Positions 5,817-11,832 of a stretch of DNA of 11,832 nucleotides are shown piece after piece; position 1 is the stretch's first letter, and every line of letters starts with the position of its first letter. This DNA is from Bacillota bacterium. GTDB lineage: Bacteria > Bacillota > Clostridia > Lachnospirales > Lachnospiraceae. The notes beneath the pieces were generated by a model. That model had not been told where the DNA came from and did not search any database. It saw only the letters and a program-made list of their open reading frames with translations. The DNA is taken from assembly GCA_023436225.1 (NCBI GenBank), contig JAEZKA010000046.1, positions 1 to 11,832 of the forward strand. The letters are read 5' to 3'. The position numbers were made by a program, and so were the translations under genes.

Positions 5817-7499
5817 ATGGAATTAACAGGTGCGCAGATCGTTATTGAATGCTTGAAGGAGCAGGGAGTGGATACTGTTTTTGGTTATCCGGGCGGTACG
5901 ATATTAAACATTTATGATGAATTATATAAGCATAGTAATGAAATCTTACATATTCTGACCTCTCATGAACAGGGAGCGTCCCATGCGGCGGACGGATATG
6001 CAAGAGCAACCGGTAAGGTTGGAGTATGCTTCGCAACCTCCGGTCCCGGATCTACGAATCTGGTTACAGGTATTGCGACAGCGTATATGGATAGCGTTCC
6101 AATGGTAGCGATTACAGCTAATGTTGCAGTTAATCTATTAGGCAGAGACTCCTTCCAGGAGATTGATATTGCCGGCGTAACCATGCCGATTACGAAACAC
6201 AATTACATTGTAAAGGACGTAACCAAATTAGCAGATACCATACGAAAAGCGTTCAAAATTGCACAGTCGGGAAGACCAGGTCCTGTATTAGTGGATATTA
6301 CAAAGGATGTCACTGCAGCGAAAGCAAAATATTTGAAGGTAGAGCCGGAAGCGATTCACCGTAAGACGGATGAGATTACCGAGCACGATCTGTCTAATGC
6401 GATAGAAATGATTATGCATTCCAAAAAACCCTTCATCTTTGTGGGTGGAGGTGCAGTAATCTCCGAAGCACATGATGAGCTAAAGGAATTTGTTGATAAG
6501 GTGGATGCTCCTGTTACAGATACCTTGATGGGAAAGGGTGCATTTGATGGTACGGATAGCAGATATACCGGAATGATCGGTATGCACGGGACAAAAGCGG
6601 CTAATCTCGGCGTTACCGAATGTGATCTGTTGATTACGATCGGAGCCAGATTCTCAGACCGAGTAACCGGTAATGCCAATAAATTCGCCAAGAATGCGAA
6701 GATTCTGCATATTGATATTGATCCTGCAGAGATTAATAAAAATGTAGCTACCTATTATAGTATCATCGGCGATATCAAAGAAGTTTTAACTATATTGAAC
6801 GGTCGTCTTGAGCAGCAGAAGCATAAGGAATGGCTGGAGCATGTTAATTCGTTGCAGGAACAGTTCCCTCTTAAGTATAATACGGAAATGTTAACTGGTC
6901 CTTATATTCTTGAGAAGCTGTATGAGCTTACAGGTGGAGATGCAATTATTACAACTGAAGTTGGTCAGCACCAGATGTGGGCAGCACAGTTTTATAAATA
7001 TAAGCTTCCCAGAACCTTCATCACCTCCGGAGGACTCGGAACGATGGGTTACGGACTGGGGGCCTGTATCGGTGCTAAAGTTGGTATGCCGGATAAGACA
7101 GTTATAAATATTGCAGGTGACGGCTGCTTCAGAATGAACATGAATGAGATAGCAACCGCAACCCGTTATAATATTCCGATTATCGAGATCATCTTCAATA
7201 ATCATGTACTCGGAATGGTTCGTCAATGGCAGACACTGTTCTATGATAAGAGATACTCGAATACCAATCTTCAGGATAAGGTGGATTTTGTGAAGCTGGC
7301 AGAAGCGATGGGAGCAAAAGCATACCGCATCACAAATAAGGATGAAGTTGAAACCGTCCTAAAGGAAGTACTCTCTTTGAACGAGCCAGTCTTAGTGGAA
7401 TGCATTATTGACAGTGACGATAAGGTATGGCCGATGGTTGCGCCAGGAGCTGCAATTGAGGATGTATTTACGGAGGAAGACTTAAAGAATAAGCAGTAA
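5817..7499 (+). CDS. ilvB: Acetolactate synthase, large (catalytic) subunit
   Basis: This 560-residue thiamine-diphosphate enzyme condenses two pyruvates, or pyruvate with 2-ketobutyrate, in the first common step of branched-chain amino acid synthesis. Visible are GYPGG (23-27), the catalytic glutamate E51 in SHEQGASHAADGYAR, the SGPG motif (75-78), and the ThDP/Mg motif running from GDG (435-437) to NN (461-462). VRQWQ (468-472) carries the tryptophan of the herbicide-binding region. These features favour the anabolic FAD-containing type over catabolic AlsS. The start at 5817 is chosen because GGAGG (5807-5811) lies 5 bases upstream and MELTGAQIVIECL is the usual family start; an in-frame ATG at 5805 contains that ribosome site. 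No regulatory subunit gene (ilvN) follows, so it must be elsewhere, absent or replaced. Confidence 0.95.
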   Translation: MELTGAQIVIECLKEQGVDTVFGYPGGTILNIYDELYKHSNEILHILTSHEQGASHAADGYARATGKVGVCFATSGPGSTNLVTGIATAYMDSVPMVAITANVAVNLLGRDSFQEIDIAGVTMPITKHNYIVKDVTKLADTIRKAFKIAQSGRPGPVLVDITKDVTAAKAKYLKVEPEAIHRKTDEITEHDLSNAIEMIMHSKKPFIFVGGGAVISEAHDELKEFVDKVDAPVTDTLMGKGAFDGTDSRYTGMIGMHGTKAANLGVTECDLLITIGARFSDRVTGNANKFAKNAKILHIDIDPAEINKNVATYYSIIGDIKEVLTILNGRLEQQKHKEWLEHVNSLQEQFPLKYNTEMLTGPYILEKLYELTGGDAIITTEVGQHQMWAAQFYKYKLPRTFITSGGLGTMGYGLGACIGAKVGMPDKTVINIAGDGCFRMNMNEIATATRYNIPIIEIIFNNHVLGMVRQWQTLFYDKRYSNTNLQDKVDFVKLAEAMGAKAYRITNKDEVETVLKEVLSLNEPVLVECIIDSDDKVWPMVAPGAAIEDVFTEEDLKNKQ

Positions 7500-7523
7500 T
7501 CTCGCTTAGGCAGTGCGCCCTAC

Positions 7524-7585
7524 AAATTTATTACACGATATGTAAAGATAAGCTAGATTATTTCTTCCTATTGTGTAATAAATTT
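7524..7585. terminator. Long inverted repeat after ilvB, possible terminator
   Basis: AAATTTATTACAC (7524-7536) and GTGTAATAAATTT (7573-7585) are perfect 13-bp inverted repeats around a 36-nt spacer. The element begins 25 bp after the ilvB stop. The stem is AT-rich and no clean U-run follows, so it is not a textbook terminator. It could end the ilvD-ilvB transcript or be an operator or a relic of a small repeat. Confidence 0.4.
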
Positions 7586-7636
7586 ATGGCTAAACTGTTA
7601 TAAGATTGTCTTATGCTTACTATAATAACAAAGTAA

Positions 7637-7665
7637 TTGACAAAAAAATAACAAGGTTTTATAAT
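7637..7665 (+). promoter_or_regulatory. Consensus sigma-A promoter of serC
   Basis: TTGACA (7637-7642), exactly 17 bp, and TATAAT (7660-7665) match the housekeeping consensus at all 12 positions. The start would be near 7672, giving a leader of about 69 nt. It marks serC as the first gene of a new transcription unit, separate from ilvD-ilvB. Confidence 0.9.
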
Positions 7666-7674
7666 GAGTGTAAC

Positions 7675-7692
7675 ACTTTACTAGATTAAAGT
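7675..7692. promoter_or_regulatory. Small dyad at the serC transcription start
   Basis: ACTTTA (7675-7680) and TAAAGT (7687-7692) form a perfect 6-bp dyad with a CTAGAT centre, immediately after the predicted start site. Another small palindrome, ATAAGA-TTG-TCTTAT, lies upstream of the promoter (7600-7614). Either could be an operator; with arms this short, chance is also possible. Confidence 0.25.
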
Positions 7693-7740
7693 TATAAACT
7701 GCAAAATATATAAAAGCGAGCTTTAAGGAGGATGAAATAA

Positions 7741-8826
7741 GTGGGAAGAATTTATAATTTTTCGGCAGGACCGGCAATGTTACCGGTAGAAGTATTAAAA
7801 GAAGCAGCAGATGAGATGCTTGACTACAAAGGTAGTGGAATGTCTGTTATGGAGATGAGCCATAGATCGAAGGCTTATGAAGCAATCATACAAGAGGCTG
7901 AAAAGGATTTAAGGGAACTGATGAATATTCCTGATAATTATAAAGTACTTTTCCTTCAGGGCGGAGCGTCATTACAATTTGCTATGATACCTATGAATTT
8001 GATGAAGAATAAGGTTGCAGATTATATTATCACTGGTCAGTGGGCTAAGAAAGCATATCAGGAAGCAAAGACATATGGTCAGGCAAATGCGATTGCCTCC
8101 TCTGCTGACAAGACCTTTTCCTATATCCCGGATTGTTCCGATCTTCCGATTTCTGAGAATGCAGACTATGTATATATTTGTGAAAACAATACGATTTACG
8201 GAACAAAGTACAAGACATTACCTAATACAAAGGGGAAGGTTCTGGTTGCCGATGTATCCTCCTGTTTCTTGTCTGAACCGGTAGACGTAACAAAGTATGG
8301 TGTTATCTATGGCGGTGTTCAGAAGAACATCGGACCAGCAGGCGTCGTTATTGTAATTATCCGCGAGGATCTGATTACCGAGGATACCCTTCCGGGAACT
8401 CCTACCATGATGAAGTATAAGATTCATGCTGATGAGAAATCCTTATATAATACTCCTCCGGCATACGGAATCTATATTTGCGGCAAGGTATTTAAATGGA
8501 TTAAGAATATGGGCGGCTTAGAGGCCATGAAGGTACATAACGAGAAGAAGGCTGCTATCCTTTATGATTTCCTTGACCAGAGCAAGATGTTCCGTGGTAC
8601 CGTTGTGAAGGAAGACCGTTCCTTGATGAATGTACCCTTTGTGACCGGTGATGAAGAGCTGGATGCAAAGTTTGTTAAGGAGGCTAAAGCAGCGGGCTTT
8701 GAGAACCTGAAGGGACACAGAACCGTAGGTGGAATGAGAGCGAGTATCTATAATGCGATGCCGATTGAGGGTGTGGAGAAGCTGGTCGAATTCATGAAGA
8801 AGTTCGAAGAGTATAATGCAAAATAA
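7741..8826 (+). CDS. serC: Phosphoserine aminotransferase
   Basis: This 361-residue class-V PLP aminotransferase converts 3-phosphohydroxypyruvate and glutamate to O-phosphoserine and 2-oxoglutarate. It may also serve pyridoxal phosphate synthesis in organisms that use that route. The family start RIYNFSAGPAMLP is intact. HRS (41-43) and GGAS (74-77) contribute to substrate and cofactor binding. The PLP lysine is K195 in YGGVQKNIGPAG. Length equals the usual form. The start is GTG at 7741, with AAGGAGG (7725-7731) 9 bases upstream; the first in-frame ATG would delete conserved N-terminal residues. An ATG-AAA-TAA lies between ribosome site and GTG but has no spacing from the site, so it is probably not translated. 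serA follows 186 bp downstream. Confidence 0.96.
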   Translation: MGRIYNFSAGPAMLPVEVLKEAADEMLDYKGSGMSVMEMSHRSKAYEAIIQEAEKDLRELMNIPDNYKVLFLQGGASLQFAMIPMNLMKNKVADYIITGQWAKKAYQEAKTYGQANAIASSADKTFSYIPDCSDLPISENADYVYICENNTIYGTKYKTLPNTKGKVLVADVSSCFLSEPVDVTKYGVIYGGVQKNIGPAGVVIVIIREDLITEDTLPGTPTMMKYKIHADEKSLYNTPPAYGIYICGKVFKWIKNMGGLEAMKVHNEKKAAILYDFLDQSKMFRGTVVKEDRSLMNVPFVTGDEELDAKFVKEAKAAGFENLKGHRTVGGMRASIYNAMPIEGVEKLVEFMKKFEEYNAK

Positions 8827-8864
8827 GCAAATTGTATCTATTCAGTATCCAGAAGAAATCAGTA

Positions 8865-8893
8865 GTATTTTGAGTTGATCAGTGCCAAAATAC
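8865..8893 (+). terminator. Weak stem-loop after serC
   Basis: GTATTTTG (8865-8872) and CAAAATAC (8886-8893) form a perfect 8-bp stem with a 13-nt loop, followed by GCAGCTTTT. It could partly end transcription after serC or stabilise the serC end of a serC-serA transcript. The stem is AT-rich and the U-run short, so efficiency is doubtful. No convincing promoter is seen between here and serA. Confidence 0.35.
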
Positions 8894-9012
8894 GCAGCTT
8901 TTACATGTTTTGTGTGCATAGAGATGCCCCGTAACTGTGAGGGTACATAAATAGCTACGCCAAATAATATATAGGGGTGCCGACGAGGGCGGTGCGGATG
9001 GGAGAACGGTAT

Positions 9013-10191
9013 ATGAAATATAATTGTCTAAATCCTATAGCTGAGATAGGTTTGAATATTTTCACGGATGAATATGATAAGGTTGAGAGTTTAAATGATG
9101 CTGATATCGTATTAGTTCGGAGTGCTGCAATGCATGATATGGAATTTGACGATAATTTAAAGGCAATCGCAAGAGCTGGTGCTGGTGTGAATAACATTCC
9201 GTTGGAGAAATGTGCTGAGAAGGGTATTGTGGTATTCAATACACCCGGTGCAAATGCTAATGGTGTCAAGGAACTTGTAATTGCAGGTCTTATGTTAGCT
9301 TCCCGTGATATTATCGGTGGTGTGAACTGGGTACAATCGGTAAAGGATGATCCGTCGATTTCCAAGCTGGTAGAGAAAGGCAAAGCGAAATTTGCAGGAA
9401 AAGAGATTCTTGGCAAGAAGCTGGGTGTTATCGGACTGGGAGCGATCGGTGTATTGGTTGCCAATGCGGCAAACCGCCTTGGAATGAAGGTATACGGTTA
9501 TGACCCCTTCATCTCGGTAGATAGTGCCTGGAATTTGTCCAGAGATGTTGTTCATGTGAAATCCAGGGATGATATCTACAGAGAATGTGATTATATTACC
9601 GTTCATGCTCCTTTGATTGAAGACTCAGATCCCAACGTCAATACAAAGGAAATGATTAATACTGAAACAATAAGTAAGATGAAGGATGGTGTAGTGATCC
9701 TAAACCTCGCAAGAGATCTTCTGGTAAACGATGCCGATATCGAGGTGGCATTAAAATCAGGTAAGGTATCGAAATATGTTACGGATTTCCCGAATGAGAA
9801 GACAGCAAAGATGGAGGGAGTAATCGCAATACCTCATCTGGGTGCTTCTACTGAGGAGTCCGAGGACAATTGTGCGGTAATGGCTGTGAAGCAGCTGATG
9901 GATTATATGGAGAACGGTAACATCAAGAACTCCGTAAATTATCCGAACTGCGATGCAGGAATATGTATGACCGCTGGTCGTATCGCGATCTGTCATCGTA
10001 ATATACCGAACATGTTAACACAGTTCACTGGTGCCTTTTCTGCAGTAAATGTCAACATTACAGACATGGTGAATAAGAGCCGCGGCGACTATGCTTATAC
10101 GGTATTGGATGTTGAGTCCGCTGACAATACTGAGGTTGCAGCAAAGCTTACTAAGATAGAAGGCGTTTTAAAGGTTCGTGTAATCAAATAG
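9013..10191 (+). CDS. serA: D-3-phosphoglycerate dehydrogenase
   Basis: This 392-residue enzyme oxidises 3-phosphoglycerate to 3-phosphohydroxypyruvate with NAD, the entry step of serine synthesis. In order: an N-terminal substrate-domain segment, a Rossmann NAD domain with VIGLGAIG (139-146), the catalytic arginine in NLARD (231-235), the acidic residue near TDFPNE (257-262), the catalytic histidine in PHLGAST (274-280), and a C-terminal ACT domain from about 325 to the end that may bind serine as feedback inhibitor. The usual NxARG is NLARD here. The start at 9013 has GGGAG (9000-9004) 8 bases upstream and gives the normal clostridial start MKYNCLNPIAE. Upstream in-frame GTG 8977 and ATG 8998 are less likely. 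It belongs with serC, the next pathway step. Confidence 0.95.
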   Translation: MKYNCLNPIAEIGLNIFTDEYDKVESLNDADIVLVRSAAMHDMEFDDNLKAIARAGAGVNNIPLEKCAEKGIVVFNTPGANANGVKELVIAGLMLASRDIIGGVNWVQSVKDDPSISKLVEKGKAKFAGKEILGKKLGVIGLGAIGVLVANAANRLGMKVYGYDPFISVDSAWNLSRDVVHVKSRDDIYRECDYITVHAPLIEDSDPNVNTKEMINTETISKMKDGVVILNLARDLLVNDADIEVALKSGKVSKYVTDFPNEKTAKMEGVIAIPHLGASTEESEDNCAVMAVKQLMDYMENGNIKNSVNYPNCDAGICMTAGRIAICHRNIPNMLTQFTGAFSAVNVNITDMVNKSRGDYAYTVLDVESADNTEVAAKLTKIEGVLKVRVIK

Positions 10192-10212
10192 TTAAGATTA
10201 TTTTGCTTCATA

Positions 10213-10258
10213 GGGGCATAAGTATACTGCGAAACTGTTGCAGATTACTTATGTCCCC
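10213..10258 (+). terminator. Large hairpin after serA
   Basis: GGGGCATAAGTA (10213-10224) pairs with TACTTATGTCCCC (10246-10258) with one bulged T. Beyond a 2x2 internal loop, CTGC pairs with GCAG (10227-10230 with 10240-10243) around a 9-nt loop. The hairpin is strong and begins 21 bp after the serA stop, which suits a terminator or 3'-end stabiliser. The sequence after it (GTTAATATAG) lacks a U-run, so it may be only a partial terminator. Confidence 0.5.
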
Positions 10259-10328
10259 GTTAATATAGTAGGATGATTGGATTGAGTCATACAGAGTACT
10301 AAGTGGTTTAGAGATTGGAGATATTATC

Positions 10329-11570
10329 ATGGCATTCGTAAAACCTTTTTTATGTATCAGACCTAATGAGCAATATGCTCATCGTGTAGCAGCGCTGCCT
10401 TACGATGTATATAATCGACAGGAAGCAAAGCAGGAGACCCAGCGGGAGCCGATGTCCTTCCTCAAGGTTGACCGCCCGGAAACAAATTTTGCGGAAGAAG
10501 TAGATACCTACAATCCTATCGTGTATATGAAGGCCAAGGAACTTCTGACGAAGATGAGGGAACAGGGGGTTCTTAAGACGGAGGAAAGTCCATGCTTTTA
10601 TGTTTATGAGCTTATTATGCAGGGGAGATCCCAGACAGGTTTGGTTGCCTGTGCCTCGATTGATGATTATCTGAATAATGTGATTAAGAAGCATGAGAAT
10701 ACAAGAGAGGAGAAAGAATTGGATCGTATTCGCCATGTAGACATATGTGATATGCATACCGGCCCTATTTTTCTGGCTTATCGTGCTCATAAGACAATCA
10801 GCGAAGCGGTAGCCAAGACAAAGGAGGAGGAACCCATCTATGAGTTTGAATCGATCGACGGGATCAGCCATAAAGTATGGAAGCTTTATCAGCCGGAGAG
10901 AATGAAAGCTGTTACTGATGCATTCGAAGAGGTTGGCAGCATCTATATTGCAGATGGTCATCATCGCGCGGCCTCTGCGGTTAAAGTAGGCTTAAAAAGA
11001 AGGGATGAGAATCCGGGCTATACCGGTGAAGAGGAATTTAATTATTTCCTATCGGTATTATTTCCTCATGATCAGTTGATGATCATGCCATATAATCGTA
11101 CTGTTAAGGATCTGCATGGATTATCCAAGGAGGATTTCTTAACTAAGCTGAAGGAGAACTTTACAGTAGAGTACCTTGGAGAGGTACCATTTGCTCCGAA
11201 GCAAAAGGCTAACTTTGGTATGTATCTAAAGGATGGTTGGTATTCTCTTGTTGCGAAGGATCATCTAAAGTCAATCAAGGATCCGGTTGCAGCTCTGGAT
11301 GTAAGCCTTCTTCAGGATTACCTGCTGGGGCCGGTTCTTGGTATCGAGGACCCTAGAATTGATAAGAGAATTGACTTTATTGGTGGGATTCGAGGCTTGA
11401 AGGAGCTGGAGCGTCGTGTAGCCGAGGATATGACGGTGGCATTTTCCATGTACCCTACCTCCATTGAAGAATTATTTGCAGTATCGGATTCTGGTAAACT
11501 GATGCCACCGAAATCCACCTGGTTTGAGCCAAAATTGCGAAGCGGGTTATTTTTGCATAGCTTGTCTTAA
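10329..11570 (+). CDS. DUF1015 family protein next to serCA
   Basis: This 413-residue soluble protein belongs to the DUF1015 family (Pfam PF06245). Family marks include an N-terminal PF.C-RP segment (6-12), the KHE-T-EEKELDR block (121-133), IADGHHRAASA (207-217) and LGIEDPRIDKRIDFIGG near residue 340-356. DGHHR motifs also occur in ParB/sulfiredoxin-fold proteins, among them free serine kinases (SerK, SbnI), so a nucleotide- or serine-related activity is an inference. Position directly after serC and serA supports a role in serine metabolism, but the family has no function I can state as established. Start: GGAG (10317-10320) lies 8 bases before the ATG. The gene ends at its own strong terminator. 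No signal peptide or membrane segment is evident. Confidence 0.88.
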   Translation: MAFVKPFLCIRPNEQYAHRVAALPYDVYNRQEAKQETQREPMSFLKVDRPETNFAEEVDTYNPIVYMKAKELLTKMREQGVLKTEESPCFYVYELIMQGRSQTGLVACASIDDYLNNVIKKHENTREEKELDRIRHVDICDMHTGPIFLAYRAHKTISEAVAKTKEEEPIYEFESIDGISHKVWKLYQPERMKAVTDAFEEVGSIYIADGHHRAASAVKVGLKRRDENPGYTGEEEFNYFLSVLFPHDQLMIMPYNRTVKDLHGLSKEDFLTKLKENFTVEYLGEVPFAPKQKANFGMYLKDGWYSLVAKDHLKSIKDPVAALDVSLLQDYLLGPVLGIEDPRIDKRIDFIGGIRGLKELERRVAEDMTVAFSMYPTSIEELFAVSDSGKLMPPKSTWFEPKLRSGLFLHSLS

Positions 11571-11603
11571 TAATGGAACGATATAGAATTTAACATTTTT
11601 ATT

Positions 11604-11645
11604 CAGAAACCGGTAATGCAGTCGAGACTGCATTACCGGTTTCTG
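11604..11645. terminator. Strong intrinsic terminator after DUF1015 gene
   Basis: A perfect 20-bp stem, left arm 11604-11623 and right arm 11626-11645, closes on a two-base centre GA (in practice a CGAG tetraloop). It starts 34 bp after the stop of the DUF1015 gene and is followed by TTGTTGTTT. The preceding ATTTTTATT would give a U-rich tract on the other strand, so it can also block transcripts coming from the right-hand IS. Confidence 0.88.
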
Positions 11646-11675
11646 TTGTTGTTTAGGACATGCAAATTTACTCGG

Positions 11676-11681
11676 TATAAT
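11676..11681 (+). promoter_or_regulatory. Isolated TATAAT -10 box beside the right IS
   Basis: TATAAT lies 24 bp before the IS tip at 11706, but the hexamer 17 bp upstream (TTAGGA) matches the -35 consensus at only 3 positions. If active, it would transcribe into the IS end. It may be the remains of a promoter of a gene now separated by the insertion, or chance. Confidence 0.2.
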
Positions 11682-11705
11682 ACATATATGATAATTCTTA
11701 AAAAT

Positions 11706-11832
11706 GGCTCTGTGTCAATAGTTGGGGCGGGATTCGCTGAATCCCGCTCCTTTACTGCGTTTAGAGCCATTTTAATGTTTGTATCTATAATTCATATTTT
11801 TGGGCATGCCAAATAAGCCTCTTGCATAGTCG
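11706..11832 (-). mobile_element. ISL3-type insertion sequence, right end, inverted (cut by window end)
   Basis: From 11706 rightward, GGCTCTGTGTCAATAGTTGG and the bases after it match the tip of the left IS at 35 of the first 40 positions. Similarity continues deeper into non-terminal sequence: GAGCCATTTTAATGTTT (11764-11780) against the corresponding left-IS segment, then TTTTTGGG and AATAAGCCT in the same order. Because these inner blocks match the region just 3' of the left transposase, this is the right end of an element lying to the right, with its transposase on the minus strand. By analogy its stop codon would lie about 133 bp from the tip, just past the window. Tip structure: GCGGGATTC-GCT-GAATCCCGC (11727-11747) is a perfect 9-bp hairpin, and GGCTCT (11706-11711) pairs with AGAGCC (11763-11768). 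Confidence 0.75.

Noticed and set aside
5783..5848. Small frame beginning ATGACTGCC overlapping the ilvB start
   Set aside because: The AAAGG before it has no proper spacing, and the frame is unrelated to any recognisable peptide; it merely reads through the hairpin.
8955..9464. 169-codon open frame antisense to serA
   Set aside because: It lies opposite conserved SerA sequence and its product is a low-complexity shadow without a ribosome site.
10350..10964. 204-codon open frame antisense to the DUF1015 gene
   Set aside because: It mirrors codon bias of the sense gene and has no recognisable domain; the DUF1015 frame is clearly coding.
251..11705. Composite transposon carrying the ilv/ser/pit genes as cargo
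   Set aside because: The flanking elements are not identical, only their inner-facing right ends are visible, and the content is ordinary core metabolism with uniform base composition.
11616..11816. 66-codon open frame across the terminator and right IS end
   Set aside because: It runs through a perfect terminator stem and the IS inverted repeat, with no ribosome site; the repeats explain its openness.
1..11832. CRISPR array, toxin-antitoxin pair, tRNA or rRNA genes
   Set aside because: No regularly spaced direct repeats, no paired small genes and no tRNA-like folds were found on reading either strand.

Overview
The window looks like chromosomal DNA from an AT-rich, spore-forming Clostridia-type Firmicute, most plausibly a Lachnospiraceae relative. 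The grounds are strong GGAGG-type ribosome sites, consensus sigma-A promoters, a YtvI-like sporulation membrane protein, a DUF1540 protein and a PiT transporter paired with a DUF47 protein. The genes are mostly housekeeping. No CRISPR, phage, tRNA or rRNA was seen.

Layout. Positions 1-250 are the 3' end of an ISL3-family insertion sequence: the transposase C-terminus followed by its right terminal repeat, whose tip is at 250. A small DUF1540 gene (347-526) follows and meets a leftward cluster at a bidirectional terminator (545-579). The leftward cluster is pit (phosphate transporter, 2371-3420), a DUF47/PhoU-like partner (1725-2348) and an AI-2E/YtvI-family membrane protein (608-1675). A gap of about 0.6 kb separates pit from the divergent ilvD. 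It holds three 11-bp-phased TTTACA repeats resembling a Pho box, a weak CodY-like dyad and an ilvD promoter. Rightward from there are ilvD (4032-5705) and ilvB (5817-7499), then serC (7741-8826, behind a perfect TTGACA-17-TATAAT promoter), serA (9013-10191) and a DUF1015 gene (10329-11570) that ends at a 20-bp-stem terminator (11604-11645). From 11706 to the window edge lies the right end of a second, related but not identical ISL3-type element in inverted orientation.

How the genes work together. ilvD and ilvB encode two steps of branched-chain amino acid synthesis; ilvN and ilvC are not in the window. serA and serC convert 3-phosphoglycerate to O-phosphoserine; no phosphoserine phosphatase is in the window. 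The DUF1015 protein carries a DGHHR motif reminiscent of ParB/Srx-fold serine kinases, so a link to serine metabolism is plausible but unproven. pit and DUF47 form a low-affinity phosphate uptake pair.

The most interesting structures are the two facing ISL3 right ends that bracket 11,455 bp of ordinary genes and share a foldable tip, the phased Pho-box-like repeats, and the DUF1015/serCA linkage. Nothing seen amounts to a clearly new defence or mobile system.
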